Of a DNA stretch of 30,670 nucleotides, positions 22,687-30,670 are shown in pieces; positions within the stretch are counted from its first letter, which is position 1; every line of letters begins with the position of its first letter. The notes beneath the pieces were generated by a model that did not search any database, was not told where the DNA came from, and saw nothing but the letters and a program-made list of their open reading frames with translations. This DNA is from CAYMYN01 sp964394665 (GTDB taxonomy: Bacteria; Planctomycetota; UBA1135; GCA-002686595). The translations under genes were made by a program, and so were the position numbers. The stretch is taken from positions 1-30,670 of the forward strand of contig CAYMYN010000043.1 of the NCBI GenBank assembly GCA_964394665.1, in the 5' to 3' direction.

Positions 22687-23336
22687 TCGAGGAAGGCGCC
22701 GCTCTGGGCCGGCGTCGCCCGCTCGAGCACCCGCAGCATCCCCTGCACGCTCTCCTCGACGGAGAGCGGAGCCTGCGCCCCACCCATGTCGGTGCGCACC
22801 CATCCGGGGTGCAGGGCGATGCAGGTGAAGCCCTGCGCCGCGAGGTCCAGCGCCAGGCTGACGGTGATCATGTTCAGCGCGCACTTGCTCGCCCGATAGG
22901 CGTAGCTGCCGCCGCTCGAATTGTCGGCCACGCTGCCCATCTTGCTCGTGACGTTGCACACCAGCCGCCGCTGGCCGGCGCGCAGGTTCGCGAGCAGGGC
23001 TTCCGTCACGCGCAGCGCTCCCAGGGCGTTGATCTCGAACGCGGCGCGGCACTCGTCGTAGTCGAGCGCCCCCAGGGCGGTGCGACCGACCCCCACCCCG
23101 GCGTTGTTGACGAGCACGTCGATCGGACGGCCCTCGAGGCGCCGCGCCAGTTCGCGCACGGACTCGGGATCCGCGACGTCGAGCGGCAGGACCTGCGGGC
23201 AGATGCGCGCGAGCGCCTCGGCCTGCTGCGGCCGCCGGGCGGTGGCCAGGACCGTGTCCCCACGGGCGGCCAGGCTGCGCGCGAACTCCAGGCCCAGGCC
23301 GCGGTTCGCGCCGGTCACGAGGTAGGTCTTCGCCAT
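22659..23336 (-). CDS. Short-chain dehydrogenase/reductase (SDR)
   Basis: A 225-residue NAD(P)-dependent oxidoreductase. The nucleotide-binding motif is 'TGANRGLGLEFA' (G9, G13, G15), with 'NNAG' at 77-80. Catalytic residues are Ser131 ('CNVTSKMGS') and Tyr147/Lys151 ('SYAYRASK'). The pattern with 'PGWVRTDMGG' resembles CsgA/C-factor-like classical SDRs. The substrate is unknown. The ATG at 23336 has GGAG about 7 nt upstream. It begins 18 nt after the stop of the second sulfatase-like gene, so the two are probably cotranscribed. Its 3' end overlaps the convergent small Cys-rich gene by 28 nt. Confidence 0.93.
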   Translation of the reverse strand: MAKTYLVTGANRGLGLEFARSLAARGDTVLATARRPQQAEALARICPQVLPLDVADPESVRELARRLEGRPIDVLVNNAGVGVGRTALGALDYDECRAAFEINALGALRVTEALLANLRAGQRRLVCNVTSKMGSVADNSSGGSYAYRASKCALNMITVSLALDLAAQGFTCIALHPGWVRTDMGGAQAPLSVEESVQGMLRVLERATPAQSGAFLDYSGATLPW

Positions 23337-23354
23337 GGCAAGCTCCGCGGAGGG

Positions 23355-24884
23355 TCAGTGGTCGTGCCCGAGGGGCGCGTCGTCGACGTAGCCCAGCGAG
23401 CGCAGGCGCTCGAGCACCTCGCGCGATTGGCCCGCGTCGAAGCGCACGCGCCGCGGGCGCGCCGACTGGGACCAGCGATCGAGGATCGCGCGCAGGCGGT
23501 CGCGTTCGAGACGCACCGCGGGCGCGGGGGTCCCCAGCAGGAGGTTCTGCCGCTCGCCAGGGTCGCGCTCCACGTGGAAGAGTTCCTCCCAACCGTTGTA
23601 CGGGGCATGGACGTACTTCCAGGGGCCGTCGCGCACCGCGCGGGCCTTGCGTGCGTTGGGCCACGCGCCCCGCTCGACCTCGGGGTGCGTGGGCTGGGTG
23701 GCCTCCATGAAGACCGGGCGCGGCGCGGGAGCGCCCCCGTCCAGGGCGGGCACCAGGCTCTGACCCTCGACCTCGCCGGGGTACTCGAGCCCCAGGAGCT
23801 CGCACAGCGTCGGCAAGAGGTCGATGGTCGAGACCGGCTGCTCGAGCACGCGCCCCGCGCCGCGGCCGTCGGGGAGGCGCAGGATCAGCGGCACACGTTG
23901 GGTCGTGTCGTACACCCACAGCCCGTGGTTCCACAGGTCGGCGTGTTCCCAGAAGGTCTCGCCGTGGTCGCCGGTGACGACCACGATCGCGTCGCGCAGG
24001 ATCCCGCGCGCTTCCAACCCCGAGAGCAGGCGCCCGATCTGCTGATCGAGGAAGGCCACCTCGCCCGCGTACTGGTCGGCGAGTCGCCGGTCGACGCCCC
24101 GCGGCTCGCCGTGGGGCGCGGCCAACACCTCGCGCGAGAGGCCGGCGCGGAAGAGGTCCTGGAGCGAAGGGGCCGCGCCGAACAGGGCCCGGTGGTGCTC
24201 GGCCACGGCCGCGCCGATCTCGTCCTGGGTGCTGCCCGGCAGCGGCCCGTCGGGTCCGCGCGGGGCGAACTCCGGCGGTGGGTCGTAGGGCGAGTGCGCG
24301 TCGAAGTAGTGCGCGAAGAGAAACAGGTGTCGCTGCTCGCCGATGCGATCGAGGTGGCGCAGGACGGCGTCCGTGACCTCGTTCGCGCGGCGCTGGTTCT
24401 GGTCGAAGACCCGCCCGTCGAGCAGGATCGAGAACTGCTCGTCCCAGTGATCGAAGCCCTGGTTCAGGCCGAAGCGGCTCTCGAGGGCGAAGGAGCCGAG
24501 GAAGCCCGCGCAATGGAAACCCACCGGCCGCAGGATCTCGGCCAGGGTGACGTTCGCCTCGTCGACCACGAACCCGTTGCGCGGCACGCCGTGCACGTGG
24601 GGGTGGAGCCCGGTGAACATCGAGGTGTGCGACGCGAGGGTCGTGGGCGCCGGCCCATGGGCCTGCGCGCAACGCAGGCCGGCGGCGGCCAGGCCGTCGA
24701 GGTGCGGCGTCGGAACGTGCCCGCCGTAGCTCCCGAGGTGATCGGCCCGGAAGGTGTCGAGCGAGATCACCACCACGTGCCGGTAGGGCAGCTCCGGTCC
24801 TCGGCCGCAGGCCGCCAACGGCAGCAACGACAGGGCCGCCCACGCCCCGCCCAGGCCCCCACCCGCCGCTCGACGTCTCCACAT
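23355..24884 (-). CDS. Sulfatase-superfamily lipoprotein with Thr at the nucleophile position (copy 2)
   Basis: A 509-residue exported hydrolase. Signal peptide ends in lipobox 'LAAC' (Cys26). Asp43 ('VISLDTFRADHLGSYG') and D306/H307 ('VVVTGDHGETFWEH') are metal-site residues; 'FAHYFDAHSPYDPPPEF' is typical of the family. The nucleophile position is Thr82 ('APTTLASHTSMFTG') and the C-x-P-x-R Arg is replaced by His86. The C-terminus ends with the usual 'RLRSLGYVDDA'. It is a paralogue of the other two copies. I chose the ATG at 24884 because it is directly before the signal peptide; longer in-frame upstream sequence is shadow coding. It heads a unit with the SDR gene, and is divergent from the sugar dehydrogenase-like gene. 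Confidence 0.88.
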   Translation of the reverse strand: MWRRRAAGGGLGGAWAALSLLPLAACGRGPELPYRHVVVISLDTFRADHLGSYGGHVPTPHLDGLAAAGLRCAQAHGPAPTTLASHTSMFTGLHPHVHGVPRNGFVVDEANVTLAEILRPVGFHCAGFLGSFALESRFGLNQGFDHWDEQFSILLDGRVFDQNQRRANEVTDAVLRHLDRIGEQRHLFLFAHYFDAHSPYDPPPEFAPRGPDGPLPGSTQDEIGAAVAEHHRALFGAAPSLQDLFRAGLSREVLAAPHGEPRGVDRRLADQYAGEVAFLDQQIGRLLSGLEARGILRDAIVVVTGDHGETFWEHADLWNHGLWVYDTTQRVPLILRLPDGRGAGRVLEQPVSTIDLLPTLCELLGLEYPGEVEGQSLVPALDGGAPAPRPVFMEATQPTHPEVERGAWPNARKARAVRDGPWKYVHAPYNGWEELFHVERDPGERQNLLLGTPAPAVRLERDRLRAILDRWSQSARPRRVRFDAGQSREVLERLRSLGYVDDAPLGHDH

Positions 24885-25175
24885 CACGCCCACACCATGC
24901 CAGGCCCGTGAGGTGGCCTCAACGCGCGCTCGCCTTCCCGCGGGCGTCCGGGAGCTCTGGCAGCACGGCACACATCCTGACGGGACCGTTACACGCAGGG
25001 GCTGCCCCGCCCGGCCCGCACCCGCGCGCCGGGTGAGCGTGGTACCCTTCTGGTCCGACCCACGGCCCGGAATCCGTCGGTGCGCCCCGGCGCCGGCGAG
25101 CCTGGACCGACGGCGGCCCGCCCCCCGGCGCGCTGGCCCACTCCCCCCATCCCAAACTCTCCGGAGTCCCCCGCG
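24885..25175. other. Divergent intergenic region between sulfatase-like copy 2 and the sugar dehydrogenase-like gene
   Basis: This 291-bp region has no credible gene. A TACCCT hexamer at 25043-25048 faces the plus-strand gene but would give a leader of about 120 nt. On the minus strand TTGAGG and CATGGT are 17 bp apart just before the ATG at 24884, a weak promoter match. Confidence 0.45.
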
Positions 25176-26762
<1,587 letters not shown>

Positions 26763-26781
26763 TCCGCGCCCCGGCGCACGA

Positions 26782-26822
26782 CCGCCGGCGGTCGCCCCCT
26801 TCGCGGGGGCGGCCGCCGGCGG
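26782..26822 (+). terminator. Strong intrinsic-terminator-like hairpin after the sugar dehydrogenase-like gene
   Basis: Eighteen-base arms at 26782-26799 and 26805-26822 pair completely apart from one G-T wobble, around a 5-nt TTCGC loop. The hairpin starts 20 nt past the stop and is followed by CCTTCGTTT. The U-rich tail is weak but the stem is exceptionally long. Confidence 0.65.
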
Positions 26823-26912
26823 CCTTCGTTTCCGGGCCGCGGTCGGGGGCGATCGGCGCTCGCGCCCCGGAACGCTGGGCGTAGGTGGGCGGTCGCGCGC
26901 CCCGGCGACTGC

Positions 26913-26918
26913 TACCTT
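26913..26918 (+). promoter_or_regulatory. -10-like hexamer TACCTT before the third sulfatase-like gene
   Basis: TACCTT ends 9 nt before the ATG at 26928 with no Shine-Dalgarno between, so the mRNA is predicted to be leaderless or nearly so. Downstream GG resembles the other TACCNTGG sites. Confidence 0.4.
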
Positions 26919-26927
26919 GGCCCGCCC

Positions 26928-28343
26928 ATGCCCCGCCGTCCGCCCATCCCCCTGCTGTTGGCGCTGGCGCTGCTGGCCGCTTGCTCCGGCGAACGGCCGG
27001 CCGCTCCCAACGTCGTCCTGATCGTGGTCGACACGCTGCGGGCCGACCGGCTCGGCAGCCACGGCAATCCGCGCGGCCTGACCCCCCACCTCGACCGCCT
27101 GGCCGCCGAGGGCGTGCAGTTCGAGAACGCCCAGGCGCACGCGCCCTGGACCCTGCCGTCCGTGGCCTCCCTCCTGACCTCCCTGCACCCGGTGCAGCAC
27201 GGCGCGGGGGGCTCGCTCGACCTGAGCGCCCTCGAGCGCGGCGGCGCCGCGACGCCGCGTTTCCGCGCGCTCTCGCCCGAGGTCGAGACCCTGCCCGAAC
27301 GGTTCCGCGCCAACGGCTACCGCACCGCCTCGGTGGTCAACGTGGACTTCCTCGGGACGAACTTCGGCCTGGCCCGCGGCTTCGACACCTGCGACGAGCA
27401 GTGGTACGGGTCCAACGACCGCGTCCGGCCCGCGACCGAGACGACCGACGCGGCCCTGCGTTGGATCGACCGCGGCGGGCGCGGGCCGTTCTTCCTGCTG
27501 GTGCACTACTTCGACCCGCACGCCGTCTACGACCCGCCGCCCGAGTACCGCCGTCGCTTCGCCGCGCCCCAGGACCGCGAGTCGAACGCGTTCGTGTTCG
27601 GGACACGGGAGCACATGCTGCTCCTGCGCTCGGGTCGGCTGGTGCTCGACCCGGCGTTGATCGAGCGCGCGGCGCGGCTCTACGACGGCGAGGTGGCCTA
27701 CGTCGACGCGCAGATCGGGCGCCTGCTCGCCGAGCTCGAGCGCCGCGGCCAGCTCGACAACTCGATCGTGGTCGTCACCAGCGACCATGGCGAGGAGTTT
27801 CTCGACCACGGCGGCTTCGAGCACGGCCACACCCTCTACCAGGAGCTGACGCACGTGCCCCTGATCCTCTCCGCCCCGGGCCGGCTCGCGCCCGCGCGGG
27901 TCGCGACGCGCGTCGGGCTGATCGACGTGGGGCCGACCCTGTGCGAACTGGCCGGGATCGCACCGCCCGCGACCGCCGCGGGGCGCAGCTTGGTCCCCTG
28001 GGCGCGGGGCGCGGGTCCTGGCCCGGCCGAGCCCGTCCTGGCGCACGGCAACTTCTGGGGCCCGGCGCTCGAGAGCCTGATCGTCGGCCCGCACAAGCTC
28101 ATCCTGCCCGCGGACCCGGCGGGTGCGCCCGAGGTCTTCGATCTCGAGCGCGACGCGCGCGAGACGACCGACCTCGTGCCGACACGCGGGGACCTCGTCA
28201 GCCTGCTGGTCGAACGCTTCGGGCGCGCCCGGGAGCGCCTCGCCCGCGAGGCCCGCGGCGTGGAGGTCGAGCTCGACCCTGCGCGCCTCGACCTGTTGCG
28301 CACCCTGGGCTACGCGGGCGAGGACCCGGAGGGGCCCCGTTGA
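26928..28343 (+). CDS. Sulfatase-superfamily lipoprotein with Thr at the nucleophile position (copy 3)
   Basis: A 471-residue exported hydrolase. Lipobox 'LLAAC' with Cys19. Metal-site residues are Asp35 ('VLIVVDTLRADRLGSHG') and D287/H288 ('VVVTSDHGEEFLDHG'), with 'VHYFDPHAVYDPPPEYRRRF' and 'HTLYQELTHVPLIL'. The nucleophile position is Thr75 ('APWTLPSVASLLTS'); the position equivalent to the sulfatase Arg is Val79. It ends 'LLRTLGYAGEDPEG'. As for the other copies, phosphodiester or phosphotransfer chemistry fits better than formylglycine sulfatase chemistry. Its TGA overlaps the TTG start of the GT39-TPR gene, indicating coupled translation and a shared process at the cell envelope. Confidence 0.88.
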   Translation: MPRRPPIPLLLALALLAACSGERPAAPNVVLIVVDTLRADRLGSHGNPRGLTPHLDRLAAEGVQFENAQAHAPWTLPSVASLLTSLHPVQHGAGGSLDLSALERGGAATPRFRALSPEVETLPERFRANGYRTASVVNVDFLGTNFGLARGFDTCDEQWYGSNDRVRPATETTDAALRWIDRGGRGPFFLLVHYFDPHAVYDPPPEYRRRFAAPQDRESNAFVFGTREHMLLLRSGRLVLDPALIERAARLYDGEVAYVDAQIGRLLAELERRGQLDNSIVVVTSDHGEEFLDHGGFEHGHTLYQELTHVPLILSAPGRLAPARVATRVGLIDVGPTLCELAGIAPPATAAGRSLVPWARGAGPGPAEPVLAHGNFWGPALESLIVGPHKLILPADPAGAPEVFDLERDARETTDLVPTRGDLVSLLVERFGRARERLAREARGVEVELDPARLDLLRTLGYAGEDPEGPR

Positions 28344-30355
28344 GGGCGGCCCTGCGCCGCGAGTCCTTCGTCGTCGCGGCGATCTGCGTCCTGGCCCTGG
28401 CGCTGCGCGTCGCGCACGTGCTGTGGATGCGGGCCAGCCCGCTGTTCGACGCGCCGACGATGGACGCGCTCTACCACGTCGAGTGGGCGCGGGCCGTCGC
28501 GCGGGGCCAGGAATTCCAGCCCGGTCCCTTCTTCCGCGCCCCGCTCTATCCCTGGTTCCTGGCGGGGATCTTCCGCCTATTCGGCGAAGGACTGCTCGTC
28601 CCGCGGCTGGTGCAGGCCTTGCTCGGGACGGCGACGACCTACCTCGTGTACTCCAGCGCGAGGCGCCTGTTCGACCCGCGGGTCGCGGCGGTCGCGGGCC
28701 TGCTCGCGGCGACCAACTGGGTGCTGATCTACTTCGACGGGGAGCTGCTCATCGAGACGCTCGCCGTCCCGCTCTATCTCCTGGGCCTACGCATCACGCT
28801 CGAGCTGGACGAGCATCCGCGGCCTGCGACGGCCCTGGCCGCGGGGATGGCCTTCGGACTCTCGGCCCTCGTGCGGCCGAACATCCTGCTCCTGTTGCCC
28901 TGCCTCGCGGCGTGGCTCCTCTGGACGCATCGCGCGCGTCTGCGGCAGGGACTGCTCGGCGGCCTCGCGCTCGCCGCGGGCACCCTGCTGCCGATCCTCC
29001 CGGTCAGCGCCTACAACACGTTCGTTGCCGGGGACCGGGTGCTCGTCAGTACCCAGGGGGGCGTCAACTTCTGGATCGGCAACAACCCCGACTCCGACGG
29101 CAGCACGGCCATCGTGCCCGGAACGCGCCCCGGCTGGTGGGAGGGGTACCACGACGCGATCGCGCTGGCGGAGCGGAGCGAAGGCCGTCCCCTCTTGCCC
29201 TCCGAGGTCTCGAGACACTACGCGCGGCGAGCCTGGAGCTGGATCCTCTCCTCGCCAGAGGAGTCGATCCCCCACCAGATCTGGAAGCTGCGGCTGTTCC
29301 TCAGCCACGTGGAGCTCGGGAACAACGCGGACGAGCGATTCTTCGCCCACCACTTCGATCCCCTGCTGCGCGCGCTCCCCACGGGCTTCGCCTTGCTCGC
29401 GCCCCTGGGCCTGGTCGGGTTCCTGCTCTCCTTCCGCCGGCGCGGCCTCGCGCGCCTGCCCCTGGCCCTGTACTTCGTGGTCTACAGCGCGAGCGTGATC
29501 GCGTTCTTCGTCTGCTCGCGCTTCCGCGTCCCCGTGCTCCCAGCGCTGGCGATCTACGCCGGGTCCACCCTGGTCTTCGCCTACGAACTGCTCCGCGCCC
29601 GCCGCCTGCTGCCCCTCTTGGGCGTCGCGGCCTCGACCGCCGCCCTGGTGCTCTTCGTGCGCAGCGTGCCGCCGGGGGTCGACACGAGCGACTCGATGGG
29701 GCTCTGGCAACTCGGCATCCACGAGCTCGAGCACGGCCGACCGCAGGCGGCGCTGCCCTGGCTCGAGCGCGCGGTGGAGGAGAACCCGCGCGCTTGGTTC
29801 GCGCGCAAGGACCTGGGTCTCGCGCTGAGCCTGCTCGAGAGCTACGAGCCCGCCCTCGAGCACCTCCAGGTGGCGCGCCAGCTCTCGAACTCCGACATCG
29901 GCGTGCTCGCCGCCCTCGTCGACCTGCACCTGCGCGCCCAGCGACCCGAACAGGCCCTCGCGGTGGCGCGCGAAGCGACGGTCCGCCGGCCCGACCTGCC
30001 GATCGGCCCCTACGAAGAAGGCCGGGCCCACGCGGCGCGGGGCGATTCCGAAGGAGCGCGCACCGCGTGGCGGGCCGCCCTCGGGGTGGACCCCGAGCAC
30101 TTCTTCTCCCGTTTGTTCCTGGCCCTGCTCGAACTCGAGCAGGGTGTTCCCGCGGACGCGGCGCGGAACGCGGAGCTCGCGCTGCGCTCGCCCCAGGCGA
30201 GCGTCGCCTGGTTGCCCGCCGCCTACGAGGTCCTGATCCGCGCCCGGACGGCGCTCGGTGAACGCGACGCCGCCCGGCGCGCCTACGACGAAGCCCGCGC
30301 GCGCCTGCCCCACGATCCGCGGGTCGAGGACCTCCGACGCTTGCTCGGCCCGTGA
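28340..30355 (+). CDS. GT39/ArnT-like membrane glycosyltransferase with C-terminal TPRs
   Basis: A 671-residue protein starting at TTG 28340, with GGAGG 28328-28332 about 7 nt upstream. Residues about 10-445 are a multi-helix membrane region of the dolichyl-/polyprenyl-phosphate-sugar transferase type (GT39/PMT_2): acidic residues in the first loop ('APTMDALYHVEWARAV', Asp42), then 'FFRAPLYPWFLAGIFRLFGE' and 'SALVRPNILLLLPCLAAWLL'. Residues about 455-665 are tetratricopeptide repeats ('ALPWLERAVEENPRAWFARK', 'EPALEHLQVAR', 'GARTAWRAALGVDPEHF'). These enzymes use polyprenyl-phosphate sugars to glycosylate lipids or proteins on the outer face of the inner membrane. The start overlaps the stop of the third sulfatase-like gene by TTGA. 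Confidence 0.88.
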   Translation: MRAALRRESFVVAAICVLALALRVAHVLWMRASPLFDAPTMDALYHVEWARAVARGQEFQPGPFFRAPLYPWFLAGIFRLFGEGLLVPRLVQALLGTATTYLVYSSARRLFDPRVAAVAGLLAATNWVLIYFDGELLIETLAVPLYLLGLRITLELDEHPRPATALAAGMAFGLSALVRPNILLLLPCLAAWLLWTHRARLRQGLLGGLALAAGTLLPILPVSAYNTFVAGDRVLVSTQGGVNFWIGNNPDSDGSTAIVPGTRPGWWEGYHDAIALAERSEGRPLLPSEVSRHYARRAWSWILSSPEESIPHQIWKLRLFLSHVELGNNADERFFAHHFDPLLRALPTGFALLAPLGLVGFLLSFRRRGLARLPLALYFVVYSASVIAFFVCSRFRVPVLPALAIYAGSTLVFAYELLRARRLLPLLGVAASTAALVLFVRSVPPGVDTSDSMGLWQLGIHELEHGRPQAALPWLERAVEENPRAWFARKDLGLALSLLESYEPALEHLQVARQLSNSDIGVLAALVDLHLRAQRPEQALAVAREATVRRPDLPIGPYEEGRAHAARGDSEGARTAWRAALGVDPEHFFSRLFLALLELEQGVPADAARNAELALRSPQASVAWLPAAYEVLIRARTALGERDAARRAYDEARARLPHDPRVEDLRRLLGP

Positions 30356-30422
30356 GCCCGGGCCGTGGACCAGGGGTGCGTCCGGCGCGCGCTCCCGCCG
30401 TGGACGTCCCGCCCCCAACGAA

Positions 30423-30457
30423 CCGCGCGGCGACCGGCCGAGCCGATCGCCGCGCGG
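30423..30457. terminator. Hairpin between convergent genes at the right edge
   Basis: Eleven-base perfect arms at 30423-30433 and 30447-30457 enclose a 13-nt loop. It lies between the GT39-TPR stop (30355) and the stop of the edge gene on the minus strand (30504), so it may serve both. No clear T run on either side. Confidence 0.45.
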
Positions 30458-30503
30458 GAAAGGTCAGGGGGTCAACCGCGGAGCGGCTGGCCCCGACCCG
30501 GCA

Positions 30504-30670
30504 TCAGGGCTGCCAGACGACCTCGAGGCCGTTGGTGAAGTTGAAGCCGCTGCCGCAGGGGCCCGCGGTGTCGCGGAACCAGAGCTGGTAGCGACGGGTG
30601 TCGCCGGGGTTCGCACCGCCGACGGCGGCGATGTTGACGGTCGTGAAGGACGAGCCCGTCATGCCGGAGT
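30504..30670 (-). CDS. C-terminal fragment of a secreted protein carrying the shared C-terminal domain (cut by window edge)
   Basis: Fifty-four codons plus the stop are visible; the rest of the gene lies beyond the right edge. The translated end contains 'SFTTVNIAAVGGANPGDTRR', 'YQLWFRDTAGPCGSGFNFTN' and 'GLEVVWQP', aligning without gaps to the last residues of the 824-residue protein ('YQLWYRDPALSPCGSGFNLT') and to the end of the sugar dehydrogenase-like protein. The protein is therefore probably exported; the N-terminal function is not visible. It is convergent with the GT39-TPR gene across a 148-bp gap that holds a hairpin. Confidence 0.85.
   Translation of the reverse strand, partial: SGMTGSSFTTVNIAAVGGANPGDTRRYQLWFRDTAGPCGSGFNFTNGLEVVWQP

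Noticed and set aside
26885..28339. Possible single fused protein ending as the GT39-TPR enzyme
   Set aside because: The upstream part of that frame is out of phase with the third sulfatase-like gene and has no motifs. The real start is the TTG at 28340 with a Shine-Dalgarno.

Overview
The window is about 30.7 kb of very G+C-rich bacterial DNA. It is gene-dense, with 27 supported protein genes of which two are cut by the window edges. I see no rRNA, tRNA, insertion sequence, phage gene or CRISPR array. Several traits point to Planctomycetota: a planctomycete-type cytochrome c (PSCyt1) plus leucine-rich-repeat protein, three sulfatase-like lipoproteins, a secreted protein with dockerin-like Asp/Asn-Gly loops, and a C-terminal domain shared by three secreted proteins. 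The phylum is an inference from domain content; I cannot name a genus. Because of the base composition, long open frames lie antisense to nearly every gene. I discarded these as shadows.

Left third (1-8.8 kb), mostly minus strand: a DUF455 protein (edge-truncated), the HrpB helicase, a NarL-type response regulator and a PAS/HisKA kinase (overlapping pair), a universal stress protein, and two tandem CBS-pair proteins. A divergent plus-strand metallo-beta-lactamase hydrolase follows. Then come, in transcription order, BolA, a CGFS monothiol glutaredoxin, a 7Fe ferredoxin and ApaG. This part looks like core stress sensing and iron-sulfur handling.

Middle (9-17 kb), all minus strand: a membrane-anchored DUF2231 protein with two tandem PSCyt1+LRR modules, a secreted 606-residue protein of unknown function, a four-S1-domain RNA-binding protein, serine hydroxymethyltransferase (glyA), and a lipoprotein made of about ten YwqK/MORN-like repeats.

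Right half (17.2-30.7 kb), cell-envelope genes on both strands: three sulfatase-superfamily lipoproteins that all carry Thr where classical sulfatases carry the formylglycine Cys/Ser; a lamin-tail-domain protein; an 824-residue secreted protein; a small Cys-rich protein; a short-chain dehydrogenase; a PQQ sugar-dehydrogenase-like secreted protein; and a GT39-type membrane glycosyltransferase fused to TPRs. A fragment of another secreted protein lies at the right edge. The 824-residue protein, the sugar dehydrogenase and the edge fragment end in the same domain.

The observations I rate highest are: (1) a recurrent hexamer TACCNT 6-9 nt before five start codons that lack a Shine-Dalgarno sequence, suggesting a lineage-specific -10 element and leaderless mRNAs; (2) the shared C-terminal domain, possibly a sorting or surface-retention tail; (3) the Thr-type 'sulfatases', one translationally coupled to the GT39-TPR enzyme, suggesting a phospho-transfer or phosphodiesterase role in surface glycan or lipid modification; (4) the internally duplicated cytochrome/LRR protein.
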